A DNA stretch of 64,000 nt from Eubacterium sp. CAG:274 (lineage in GTDB: Bacteria > Bacillota > Clostridia > Lachnospirales > CAG-274): NCBI GenBank assembly GCA_000432155.1, contig FR888497.1, forward strand, positions 19,404 through 83,403, written 5' to 3'. Under the pieces are notes generated by a model that did no database searches, was not told the origin of the DNA, and saw only the letters and a program-made list of their open reading frames with translations. Positions 34,791 through 43,191 of the stretch are shown here, in pieces. The stretch's first letter is position 1; each line of letters opens with the position of its first letter. The position numbers and the translations under genes are program-made.

Positions 34791-35435
34791 TTAATGAACA
34801 GTTATAACAGAAGTTACATTATATCCTTTTGCCTTAATATCTTCTATAGCAGCACTAGCATCAAGGCTACGAACCTTAATAGTAATTTCAGATTTGCCAT
34901 TTTCAGATATATCAGTAATATTTCGTATATTGATATTATGTTCAGCTAAAATACTTGTAATATCAGCTAAAACACCTACTTTATCTTCAGTAGTAATAGC
35001 AATTCTTGTACCAGTTGCTTTAACCCCCATAATGTCAATAAATGCTTTAAAAATATCTGTTCTTGTTATGATACCAGCTAAATAATTATCTCCTTCAATA
35101 ACAGGAAGTGAGCTTATTCTATTTTCTTTCATAATAATTGCAGCATCTTCAATTAAAGCATCTTTATTAATCTTGAAAATACCAGTTTTCATTATATCCT
35201 GAACTTTTGTCTTACTTAAAAGATAGTTAATTTCATAAACACTTAAAGAAGTAGCACTTGAAGGATTTACCTCTGCTAAAAGCTTTTCAGTTACAAGACC
35301 AATCAATTTATTATCGCTATCTACAACTGGGAGCTGGGAATAGTGTCCTTCTGTCATAATTTGATAAGCCTTAGAAACAGAATAGTTAGGCATTACAGTA
35401 GCAGGGTATCTTGTCATTCTTTCAGAAACATACAT
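34791..35435 (-). CDS. CBS-domain pair with C-terminal ACT domain (AcuB-like)
   Basis: A 214-residue cytoplasmic sensor-like protein. Two CBS domains (about residues 8-60 and 75-135; for example VVDSDNKLIGLVTEKLLAEV and VIEGDNYLAGIITRTDIF) usually bind adenosine nucleotides. A C-terminal ACT domain (about 140-214, RIAITTEDKVGVLADITSIL) usually binds an amino acid. This layout matches AcuB-like proteins of Firmicutes, whose role is poorly defined. The start at 35435 is set by GGAGGTG; a TTG five codons earlier overlaps that site. A single-gene unit on the minus strand between gap and tkt. Confidence 0.88.
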   Translation of the reverse strand: MYVSERMTRYPATVMPNYSVSKAYQIMTEGHYSQLPVVDSDNKLIGLVTEKLLAEVNPSSATSLSVYEINYLLSKTKVQDIMKTGIFKINKDALIEDAAIIMKENRISSLPVIEGDNYLAGIITRTDIFKAFIDIMGVKATGTRIAITTEDKVGVLADITSILAEHNINIRNITDISENGKSEITIKVRSLDASAAIEDIKAKGYNVTSVITVH

Positions 35436-35581
35436 AATAAACACCTCCAAAAAATTTATGTATCCTTAATGTAATAATACCACAATTTGTGAAAAATGAA
35501 AAGCAGATTTGTAAAAAAACTTCTCTTAAATTGAAATAATTTAGTCGAAATAGACAAAATTATATAATTGTTTATCTATGC

Positions 35582-35610
35582 TTGTATTAAAATGAAGATT
35601 GTTGTATAAT
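35582..35610 (+). promoter_or_regulatory. Promoter of tkt
   Basis: TTGTAT (35582-35587), a 17-base spacer and TATAAT (35605-35610). The 80-base leader contains a weak hairpin (AACAATCCA with TGGATTTGTT, one bulge, 35639-35670). Confidence 0.7.
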
Positions 35611-35694
35611 AATGAAGATTTGAAATTTTAAATTGAGAGAACAATCCATATATGTTTTTTTGGATTTGTTTTCATATTTTTCGGAGGTAAAAAA

Positions 35695-37683
35695 ATGAAC
35701 TCATCAGATTTATTAACTATAAATTGTATGCGTGTGTTGAGTATGGAAGCTATTCAGAAAGCTAATTCTGGTCATCCTGGTATTACTATGGGTGCAGCTC
35801 CTATGGCATATGAATTATGGGCACATCATATGAAGCATAACCCTATTAATCCAGAATGGGTAAACAGAGATAGATTTGTGTTATCTGCAGGTCATGGTTC
35901 AATGATGCTTTATTCTTTATTACACCTTTTTGGTTATAAAGTTTCTATTGATGATATTAAGAATTTTAGACAGTTTGAATCAATCACTCCAGGTCATCCA
36001 GAACATGGTGTAACTCCTGGTGTTGATGCAAGTACAGGCCCGCTTGGACAGGGTTTTGCTAATGCTGTTGGTATGGCTATGGCAGAAACACACCTTGCAT
36101 CTAAGTTCAATACTGAAGAATATAAAGTTGTTGACCACTATACTTATGCACTTTGTGGCGACGGTTGCATGATGGAAGGTATTACTTATGAGGCTGCATC
36201 ACTTGCTGGTACATTAGGTCTTGGTAAGCTTATTGCATTATACGATTCTAACAACATAACAATTGAAGGTAGTACAGATATTGCATTTACAGAAAATGTA
36301 AGACAGAGATTTGATGCTATGAACTGGCATACAGTTTTTGTTGAAGATGGTAATGATATTGATGCTATTGGAAAAGCTATTGAGGAAGCTAAATCTGTTA
36401 CAGATAAGCCATCACTTATTGAAATTAAGACAACTATCGGTTACGGCTCTCCAAATAAAGCAGGTAGCAATGCATCTCATGGTGCACCTCTTGGCGAAGA
36501 TGAAGTTAAGGCTACAAAAGCTGCTCTTGGCTGGAAGTATGACGAAAGCTTTGTTGTTCCAGATGAAGTTAAAACTCATATGTCAGAAGTTGTTAAAGAG
36601 CTTACAAATGATGCTGACAAGTGGGACAAGATGTTCGATGAATATGCAGAAAAGTATCCAGAACTTGCTGATGAGTATAAGGCTTGGTTAAATGATGATT
36701 TCCTTGGCGAAATTGAAAATGATGATAGTTTCTGGTTAAATACAGAAGAAATGGCTACTCGTCAATGTTCAGAAAAGATTCTTAATAAACTTTCAGAAGT
36801 AATGCCTAATTTATTTGGTGGTTCTGCTGACTTATCTCCATCTAATAAGTCTATTATGAAGAATAGTGATTTCTTCTCAAAGGAAAATAGAGAAGGTAGC
36901 AATATCCACTTTGGTATTAGAGAAATAGCAATGACAGCTATGGCAAATGGTATGGCATTACATGGTGGTATAAGACCATATATTGCAAGTTTCTTCGTAT
37001 TTAGTGACTATATGAAGCCTGTTCTTAGAGTTTCTTCAATTACAGGTTTACCAGTGGCTTGTATTTTAACACATGATAGTATTGGTGTAGGCGAAGATGG
37101 CCCAACACACCAGCCTATAGAACAGGTTGCTGCTTTAAGAAGTATGCCAAACTTTAATGTATTCAGACCTTGTGATATTAACGAAACTGCTGCTGCATGG
37201 TATACTGCTATGAAGAGCAAACATACTCCAACAGCTATGCTTTACTCTCGTCAGAATACTAAGAATTTAGGAATTGATGGTAGAAAAGCCTTAAAGGGTG
37301 GTTATGTTGTAAGAGAATCATTTAAGGAAACTCCTGATGTAATTCTTATGGCAACAGGTAGTGAAGTTGGTCTTATTTATGACGCTTATGATGTATTAAA
37401 GGAACAGGGTATAGCAGCTCAGGTTGTAAGTATGCCTTGTGTTGAACTTTTTGAAGAACAGTCTGATGAATATAAGGAATCTGTATTACCTCACGCAGTT
37501 ACTAAGAGAATTGCAGTTGAAGCATCTTCTGACCTTTCTTGGTATAGATATTTAGGTATTGACGGTAAGCTTATTAATATGACTACTTTTGGTAAGTCTG
37601 CACCATACAAGAAGCTTTTTGAATACTTTGGGTTTACAGTAGATAATGTAGTAAAGACTACAGTAGATTTATTAAATAAATAG
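35695..37683 (+). CDS. tkt: Transketolase
   Basis: The thiamine-diphosphate enzyme of the non-oxidative pentose phosphate pathway that moves two-carbon ketol units between sugar phosphates. The TPP-binding motif starts GDGCMMEGITYEAASLAG and ends in YDSNNITIEG. Other marks are SGHPGITMGAAPMAY, GPLGQGFANAVGMA, and the second-domain DSIGVGEDGPTHQPIEQ with the catalytic His and Glu. The length of 662 residues is the full single-chain form, not the split two-subunit type. CGGAGG lies 7-8 bases before the ATG. Own promoter and terminator. Confidence 0.96.
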   Translation: MNSSDLLTINCMRVLSMEAIQKANSGHPGITMGAAPMAYELWAHHMKHNPINPEWVNRDRFVLSAGHGSMMLYSLLHLFGYKVSIDDIKNFRQFESITPGHPEHGVTPGVDASTGPLGQGFANAVGMAMAETHLASKFNTEEYKVVDHYTYALCGDGCMMEGITYEAASLAGTLGLGKLIALYDSNNITIEGSTDIAFTENVRQRFDAMNWHTVFVEDGNDIDAIGKAIEEAKSVTDKPSLIEIKTTIGYGSPNKAGSNASHGAPLGEDEVKATKAALGWKYDESFVVPDEVKTHMSEVVKELTNDADKWDKMFDEYAEKYPELADEYKAWLNDDFLGEIENDDSFWLNTEEMATRQCSEKILNKLSEVMPNLFGGSADLSPSNKSIMKNSDFFSKENREGSNIHFGIREIAMTAMANGMALHGGIRPYIASFFVFSDYMKPVLRVSSITGLPVACILTHDSIGVGEDGPTHQPIEQVAALRSMPNFNVFRPCDINETAAAWYTAMKSKHTPTAMLYSRQNTKNLGIDGRKALKGGYVVRESFKETPDVILMATGSEVGLIYDAYDVLKEQGIAAQVVSMPCVELFEEQSDEYKESVLPHAVTKRIAVEASSDLSWYRYLGIDGKLINMTTFGKSAPYKKLFEYFGFTVDNVVKTTVDLLNK

Positions 37684-37690
37684 GACTTTT

Positions 37691-37731
37691 TAAGGCTGTA
37701 ATCATTAGGTTACAGCCTTAATTGCAATTTT
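37691..37731 (+). terminator. Terminator of tkt
   Basis: TAAGGCTGTAA / TTACAGCCTTA, an 11-bp stem with an 8-base loop. The tail (ATTGCAATTTT) is only moderately T-rich, so some readthrough into the next genes is possible. Confidence 0.65.
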
Positions 37732-37751
37732 AACTTATATTTGGAGGCACT

Positions 37752-38339
37752 ATGGATAAATTAAAAAAACAAATGGATTTCCTTATGGAAATTGATAAAT
37801 TAAAAAATATATTTAGACAGTCCCTTTTATCTGTTGATAATAGACGCGAAAATGATGCTGAACATAGTTGGCATCTTTGTATGTATGCTGTTGTTCTTGA
37901 AGAATATGCACCAGAGGGAACAGACTTATTAAGAGCCATTAAAATGATGCTTGTTCACGACTTGGTTGAAATATATGCAGGGGATACATATTTGTATGAT
38001 GTTAAGGGAAATGAAACAAAAGCACAAAGAGAGTCTGAAGCAGCAGAAAAGTTATATGCCATTCTTGATAAAGAACAATGTGAGGAATTAAAGGGCTATT
38101 GGCTTGAATTCGAAAGAAATGATACTCCAGAGGCTAAGTTTGCAAACAGCCTTGACAGACTTCAGCCTATAATGTTAAACTATATTACAAGAGGCGAAAA
38201 GTGGCTTGTAAATCATGTAACAAAGGCTCAAGTTATTGAAAGAGGTAGTAAATTAACTAAAGATGCTCATCCAGCACTTCGCAAATTTGTTTTAGACATA
38301 TTAGATGAAAGTGTTGAAAAAGGCTACTTGTTGCCATAG
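37752..38339 (+). CDS. HD-domain phosphohydrolase (YfbR/HDDC2 type)
   Basis: 195 residues of the HD_3 group. Metal-binding residues are seen in DAEHSWHLCMYAVV and MMLVHDLVEIYAGDTY, the paired His-Asp that gives the family its name. Relatives such as E. coli YfbR and human HDDC2 remove phosphate from deoxynucleoside 5'-monophosphates; that activity is inferred here. TTGGAGG precedes the ATG. It is the first gene of a run with the acetylglutamate kinase-like gene (12 bases on) and the flavodiiron gene, which have no obvious shared pathway. Confidence 0.88.
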   Translation: MDKLKKQMDFLMEIDKLKNIFRQSLLSVDNRRENDAEHSWHLCMYAVVLEEYAPEGTDLLRAIKMMLVHDLVEIYAGDTYLYDVKGNETKAQRESEAAEKLYAILDKEQCEELKGYWLEFERNDTPEAKFANSLDRLQPIMLNYITRGEKWLVNHVTKAQVIERGSKLTKDAHPALRKFVLDILDESVEKGYLLP

Positions 38340-38351
38340 GAGGCGATTTTA

Positions 38352-39257
38352 ATGAATAGTGAAATTGAAGTTGGTGTTGAAAAAGCTAAGCTTTTAACAG
38401 AGGCTTTACCATATATAAGAGATTTCCATAATAAAAAGATTGTTGTAAAATTTGGTAGTAGTGTTTTAAAGGATAAAGAAACTCTTGAAAGTGTGGTAGA
38501 GGATGTTATTCTTTTAAAACTTATAGGTATGGAACCTATTATAGTTCATAGTGGTAGTGACGAAATTAATCGTTGGCTTAATAATATAGGCAAGAATATA
38601 CAGTATGTTGAAGATTTCCGAGTTACAGATGAAGAAACTATGGAAATTATTGAAATGGTATTGGGTAAAATAAATAAAGATTTAGTACAGATTTTTGCAA
38701 AAAAAGGTGCAAAGGCTGTTGGTATTTGTGGTAAAGATGGCGAAACTATTAAGGTTGAACCTAAGATTATCGAAAGTGCTGATATAGGTTATTTTGGTAG
38801 TATAAAAAGCATAAATACAGACTTAATTGAAGATTTAATATCACAAGATTATATTCCTATTATTGCTTCAATTGGTGTAAGTGGTGACTTTACAAGTTAT
38901 AACCTTAAAGCGGATGATGTTGCTTGTGCAATAGCTATTGCACTTAAAGCAGAAAAAATACTTTTCCTTTCACAGGATGAGGGTATAAAGAAAAATAATG
39001 ACAAGAGTTTACATTCTATGCTTACAGTAAGTGATGCTAAAAATGTTGTAAATAGTGGTAGATTAAATAGCGAAATAGCTATAAAGCTTAATTGTGCTAT
39101 TCATGCTGTAGAAAATGGAGTTCCTAGAGCACATATATTAGATGGTTCTGTTAAGCATAGTGTTCTTTTGGAATTATTTACTGTATATGGCGTAGGAACT
39201 GCTATTGTAAGTGATAACAAAGAATTATATAATCACGAAAAAGAATATAGAAAGTAG
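38352..39257 (+). CDS. argB: Acetylglutamate kinase family protein, divergent
   Basis: An amino-acid kinase of 301 residues closest in pattern to N-acetylglutamate kinase: VVKFGSS with the catalytic-type Lys33, the FRVTDEETMEII segment whose Arg90 contacts acetylglutamate in known enzymes, ICGKDGETI, and the ending AVENGVPRAHILDG...LLELFTVYGVGTAI. Several normally fixed positions differ: KYGG is KFGS, the phosphate loop HGGGPxI is HSGSDEI (66-72), the usual NAD is KAD (186-188), and GGMIPK is SEIAIK with Lys245 kept. No other arginine gene lies nearby. It may be a true ArgB or a kinase with altered substrate. AGGAGG precedes the ATG. Confidence 0.75.
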   Translation: MNSEIEVGVEKAKLLTEALPYIRDFHNKKIVVKFGSSVLKDKETLESVVEDVILLKLIGMEPIIVHSGSDEINRWLNNIGKNIQYVEDFRVTDEETMEIIEMVLGKINKDLVQIFAKKGAKAVGICGKDGETIKVEPKIIESADIGYFGSIKSINTDLIEDLISQDYIPIIASIGVSGDFTSYNLKADDVACAIAIALKAEKILFLSQDEGIKKNNDKSLHSMLTVSDAKNVVNSGRLNSEIAIKLNCAIHAVENGVPRAHILDGSVKHSVLLELFTVYGVGTAIVSDNKELYNHEKEYRK

Positions 39258-39277
39258 AATCTATAGGAGGTTTAAAT

Positions 39278-40483
39278 ATGTATTGTGTAAAAAAAATTCA
39301 AGATGATTTATTTTGGGTAGGCGGTAGCGATAGAAGATTAGCTTTGTTTGAAAATGCTTTTCCTATACCTAGAGGAGTTAGCTATAACTCTTATCTTTTA
39401 TTAGATGAAAAAACTGTTTTATTTGATACTGTTGATGGTGCTATCTTAGACAATTTCTGTGAAAATATAGCTCATGTATTAGATGGCAGAGATTTGGATT
39501 ATGTATTTGTACATCATATGGAACCTGACCATAGTAGTTCCCTCGAAAGAGTATTAAGAAAGTATCCAAATGCAAAAATTGTTACAAACGCAAAAACAGT
39601 TACTTATATTAAGCAGTTCTTTGATTTTGAAAATATAGATGAAAAAATTGTTGTTGTTAAAGAGGGCGAAACTCTCTCTACAGGTAAACATAACTTTGCC
39701 TTTGTTTTAGCTCCTATGGTTCATTGGCCAGAAGTAATGGTGTCATTTGATACTACAACAGGTACTCTTTTCTCAGCTGATGCTTTTGGTACATTTGGTG
39801 CTATGAATGGTAATATTTTTGCAGATCAAGTAGATTTTGAAAAAGAATGGCTTGATGATGCAAGAAGATACTATACAAATATTGTAGGTAAATATGGTCC
39901 ACAGGTTAAATCACTTTTAGAAAAAGCTGCTACATTGGATATTAAAATGATTTGTCCTTTACATGGTCCAATTTGGAGAGAAAATATTGGTTGGTATGTT
40001 GATAAATATATGAAATGGGCAACATACACACCAGAAGATAAAGCAGTAGTTATTGCCTATGGCTCTGTATATGGAAATACAGAAAATGCAATGAATATTT
40101 TAGCTTGTAAACTTGGAGATTTAGGTGTAAGAAATATAAAGATGTATGATGTTTCTAATACACATTCTTCACAGCTTGTTTCAGAAGCTTTTAGAGCGTC
40201 AAATTTGGTATTTGCGTCAATTACTTATAATAATGGCATTTTCACAAATATGAAAAATGTGTTAGAAGATTTGAAAAATCATAATATTCAAAACAGAACT
40301 GTTGCTTTAGTAGAAAATGGTACATGGGGACCTTTAGCAAATAAACAGATGAAAGAAATTGTTGAAGGTATGAAGAATATGACTATTCTCGATGAAACAG
40401 TTACAATAAAGTCAAGTCTTAAAGAATCTCAAATGGATACTTTAGATTCTATGGCTAAGGCAATATATGAATCTATGAAGTAA
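39278..40483 (+). CDS. FprA-family flavodiiron protein (A-type flavoprotein)
   Basis: A cytoplasmic oxygen or nitric-oxide reductase used by anaerobes. The N-terminal half is a metallo-beta-lactamase-like domain with the diiron ligands in HHMEPDHSSS, then further His and Asp in MVHWPEVM, SADAFG and CPLHGPIW. The C-terminal half is a flavodoxin domain starting VVIAYGSVYGNTENAM. Length 401 residues matches the two-domain class A type. AGGAGG precedes the ATG. It lies 20 bases after the acetylglutamate kinase-like gene and ends with a terminator. Confidence 0.95.
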   Translation: MYCVKKIQDDLFWVGGSDRRLALFENAFPIPRGVSYNSYLLLDEKTVLFDTVDGAILDNFCENIAHVLDGRDLDYVFVHHMEPDHSSSLERVLRKYPNAKIVTNAKTVTYIKQFFDFENIDEKIVVVKEGETLSTGKHNFAFVLAPMVHWPEVMVSFDTTTGTLFSADAFGTFGAMNGNIFADQVDFEKEWLDDARRYYTNIVGKYGPQVKSLLEKAATLDIKMICPLHGPIWRENIGWYVDKYMKWATYTPEDKAVVIAYGSVYGNTENAMNILACKLGDLGVRNIKMYDVSNTHSSQLVSEAFRASNLVFASITYNNGIFTNMKNVLEDLKNHNIQNRTVALVENGTWGPLANKQMKEIVEGMKNMTILDETVTIKSSLKESQMDTLDSMAKAIYESMK

Positions 40484-40501
40484 TTCTTTTTACATTTGTT
40501 T

Positions 40502-40535
40502 TACGGCTGTAGAAAATTTTCTATAGCCGTATTTT
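40502..40535 (+). terminator. Terminator after the flavodiiron gene
   Basis: TACGGCTGTAGAAAA / TTTTCTATAGCCGTA, a near-perfect palindrome (one G-U) followed by TTTTAG. Confidence 0.8.
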
Positions 40536-40568
40536 AGTATTACAGTATTTTATTTGGGAGGTGAAGAA

Positions 40569-42011
40569 ATGCTTTTTAATTCTCTCACTTTTATAATTTT
40601 TTTGGCTGTAGTTCTTGTTCTTTATTATACTTTGCCACAAAAATTAAAGTGGATAATGCTTTTGATTGCCAGCTGTATATTTTATATGGGGTGGAGAGCG
40701 GAATTAATAATTTTAATAGTTATCTCGACTCTGTCTAACTGGTTACTGGCTAGGCTTATTTATGATAAACAGGAGAAGAAAAAAGTTTTCTTGATTATAA
40801 GTTTAATAATTAATTTTGGATTGCTTTTTGTGTTTAAGTATATGGTGTTTATTAACCATAGTTTTATGTGGCTTTACAATTATTTGGGCTGGACATACCC
40901 AATAAAAGATTTTGATATTGTTTTACCTATGGGTATATCTTTTTATACATTTCAGGCTGCTAGTTATACTATTGATGTGTTTTATGGTAAATATAAACCA
41001 GAAAAAAATTATTTTAAATTAGCTTTATTTATAATGTTTTTTCCACAGTTGGTTGCTGGACCTATTGAAAGAGCAGACAGATTGCTTGGCCAGTTATTTA
41101 CGAAACATAAGCTTGAATTAGCCAATATATCTCAAGGCTCTAAATTAATGTTAATGGGCTATTTTAAAAAGATTGTAATTGCTGATAGAGTATCTGTTCT
41201 TGTAGATGCAATATACAATTCGCCACAAGAATACAAGGGACTGCCTCTTGTTGTTGCTACATTGTTTTTTACTGTTCAAATATATTGTGATTTTAGTGGA
41301 TATACAGATATAGCCAGAGGTGTTGCAAAATTAATGGGTATAGATTTGATGATTAATTTTGATAGACCTTATTTTTCAAAGAATATAAAAGAGTTTTGGA
41401 GAAGGTGGCATATTTCGCTTTCATCTTGGCTAAGAGATTATATCTACATTCCGTTAGGTGGTAGTAGATGTTCATTGATAAAAAAGTATAGAAATATTAT
41501 TATAACATTTTTGGCTAGTGGTTTATGGCATGGAGCTAATTGGACTTTTGTTCTTTGGGGTGGCTTACATGGACTGTATCAGGTTATAGGCGATTTAAAG
41601 AATAAAATTATTCCAATAAAAAGAGATTTCTTTGTGTTAAATATATTCAGGGTTATAATTTGTTTTGTTTTAGTTGCTTTTGCTTGGATTTTCTTTAGAG
41701 CCAATACAATATCAGATGCGGTTTATATTATTAAAAATATATTTGCTGGTTGGGAAAATGTAAGCGATTTACAGTATTTATATGTAACTTTTAATAATAT
41801 GGGATTAAAATTATTTGAAATAGTTATTTTAAGTATAGCAATATTGTTCTTGATATTTACTGAAGTTATTAGCTTTAAGTATGATATTCATAAGTTATTA
41901 AATAAAGGACCTTTTATTTTTAGATTTGTGTATTATTATATATTAGCTTGTTTTATTTTAATGATGGGGGTGTTTGCAGGTGGCGGACAATTTATTTACT
42001 TCCAATTTTAA
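40569..42011 (+). CDS. MBOAT-family O-acyltransferase (DltB/AlgI type)
   Basis: A polytopic membrane protein of 480 residues with about ten hydrophobic segments. The family markers are GISFYTFQAASYTIDVFYGKY, FFPQLVAGPIERAD, IKEFWRRWHISLSSWLRDYIYIPLGG, and GLWHGANWTF with the conserved catalytic histidine. Such proteins pass acyl (usually acetyl) groups across the membrane for surface polymers. The start at 40569 is set by GGGAGGTG; an upstream in-frame ATG overlaps that site. The C-terminus FIYFQF is typical. It overlaps the next gene by about 32 bases, indicating joint expression. Confidence 0.92.
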   Translation: MLFNSLTFIIFLAVVLVLYYTLPQKLKWIMLLIASCIFYMGWRAELIILIVISTLSNWLLARLIYDKQEKKKVFLIISLIINFGLLFVFKYMVFINHSFMWLYNYLGWTYPIKDFDIVLPMGISFYTFQAASYTIDVFYGKYKPEKNYFKLALFIMFFPQLVAGPIERADRLLGQLFTKHKLELANISQGSKLMLMGYFKKIVIADRVSVLVDAIYNSPQEYKGLPLVVATLFFTVQIYCDFSGYTDIARGVAKLMGIDLMINFDRPYFSKNIKEFWRRWHISLSSWLRDYIYIPLGGSRCSLIKKYRNIIITFLASGLWHGANWTFVLWGGLHGLYQVIGDLKNKIIPIKRDFFVLNIFRVIICFVLVAFAWIFFRANTISDAVYIIKNIFAGWENVSDLQYLYVTFNNMGLKLFEIVILSIAILFLIFTEVISFKYDIHKLLNKGPFIFRFVYYYILACFILMMGVFAGGGQFIYFQF

Positions 42012-43020
42012 GAAAAATCTGATTTATGTATTAAAAGGAATTTTATTTTTATTTGCCTTAATTCCTATGATATTTGTTGTAGGTAACAAATATTCAGCAG
42101 CATCTACGGAAAATCAAATAAATAATTACAATGAGAGTCGATGGAATGAGTTTTATGAATTGCCAAAAAATAGTTTAGATATGGTTTTCTTGGGTTCATC
42201 ACATTCTTATTGCACATTTGACCCTGAAAATTTTGATTCTGTTCTTGGTACAAGCAGTTATCAGTTGGGTATGCCATTACAGCATATGGACTCAACTTAT
42301 TTCACATTGCTTGAAGTTTTAAATTATCAGAAGCCTAAAAAAGTAATTGTAGAAGTATACTGGGATATGCTTGACGATGAATTTGAATTAACACAGGCAG
42401 GATATTTATTTCAAGTATTGAGAAATACAGAGTTGGAAAAACAATATATAAAAGAGGTTTTTCCTTTAAGTCAAAAATTAATGTATGATACAGATATATT
42501 TAGGTATCAGGCAGATTATTTTGCCTATAGAAACTCAAAGTTTAAGAAAAGTCTTGAGTCTAAATACGGTGTATATACACCAGCTACTGAAAAACAGGAG
42601 GGTGTAGAAAAGTATAGAAGTAAAGGGTATACTTATTGTAATTACAATATGCTTCCAGATGAAATGGATAAAACTAACCAGTTTAAAGGGTTGGACGGAA
42701 AAGATTGGAACATTAATGAAATTCAGAAAAAGTATCTACAAAAATTAATAGATACTTGTAAAGATAGAGGAATAGAAGTTATAATGACTACAGCACCAAT
42801 AGCTCCTGTTTCTTATGATTATATATCAAATTATGATTGTATTCATGATGTATTCCAAAAAATAGCTGATGAAAATAATTTAAAATATTTGGATTTTAAT
42901 TTAGTAAATGCTAGTGAACATATCCTTACAAATGATAATTTCAGAGATGATGCACACTTAAATGATAGTGGCGTAAAAATAGTTGATAAATATATGATAG
43001 ACCATGGTTATTTGAACTAA
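41980..43020 (+). CDS. SGNH-hydrolase-like membrane-anchored partner of the MBOAT protein
   Basis: A protein of about 346 residues with an N-terminal membrane segment (LIYVLKGILFLFALIPMIFV) and an extracellular SGNH/AlgJ-like domain. The nucleophile block is FLGSSHSYCTF and the C-terminal Asp-His pair is in DDAHLNDSG. In alginate and wall-polymer O-acetylation, such a protein takes the acyl group from the MBOAT protein and places it on the polymer; the target polymer here is unknown. I chose the GTG at 41980, 9 bases after GGGGG; a TTG at 41974 would leave too little spacing. Confidence 0.8.
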   Translation: MADNLFTSNFKKNLIYVLKGILFLFALIPMIFVVGNKYSAASTENQINNYNESRWNEFYELPKNSLDMVFLGSSHSYCTFDPENFDSVLGTSSYQLGMPLQHMDSTYFTLLEVLNYQKPKKVIVEVYWDMLDDEFELTQAGYLFQVLRNTELEKQYIKEVFPLSQKLMYDTDIFRYQADYFAYRNSKFKKSLESKYGVYTPATEKQEGVEKYRSKGYTYCNYNMLPDEMDKTNQFKGLDGKDWNINEIQKKYLQKLIDTCKDRGIEVIMTTAPIAPVSYDYISNYDCIHDVFQKIADENNLKYLDFNLVNASEHILTNDNFRDDAHLNDSGVKIVDKYMIDHGYLN

Positions 43021-43039
43021 TTTTATAATTGAAATGTGA

Positions 43040-43069
43040 AAAAATACGGCTTTTTTGTCGTATTTTTTT
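43040..43069 (+). terminator. Terminator after the SGNH gene
   Basis: AAAAATACGGC / GTCGTATTTTT stem (11 bp with one G-U) and a T6 loop, with the T run in the 3' arm. Confidence 0.75.
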
Positions 43070-43086
43070 ATTGCAATAAATTAGGA

Positions 43087-43120
43087 TATGACAAAATTTT
43101 CTTAGTGACAAATGTATAAT
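43087..43120 (+). promoter_or_regulatory. Candidate Spo0A-controlled promoter of spoIIGA-sigE
   Basis: TATAAT at 43115-43120 lies 21 bases from ATGACA (43088-43093), longer than the normal 17. In B. subtilis, the spoIIG promoter likewise has a stretched spacer and needs Spo0A. Two tandem sites, TATGACAAA (43087-43095) and AGTGACAAA (43104-43112), resemble the Spo0A box read as TTYGACAAA (8 and 7 of 9). The second one lies in the spacer. Confidence 0.55.
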
Positions 43121-43191
43121 AACCATTGTTAAAACACTTTTACATATTGCAAATCTGTAAACAGAATGTATGTATTTATCGAGGTGATACT

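Noticed and set aside
41974..41979. A TTG start for the SGNH gene at 41974
   Set aside because: Only three bases separate it from GGGGG; the GTG at 41980 has normal spacing.
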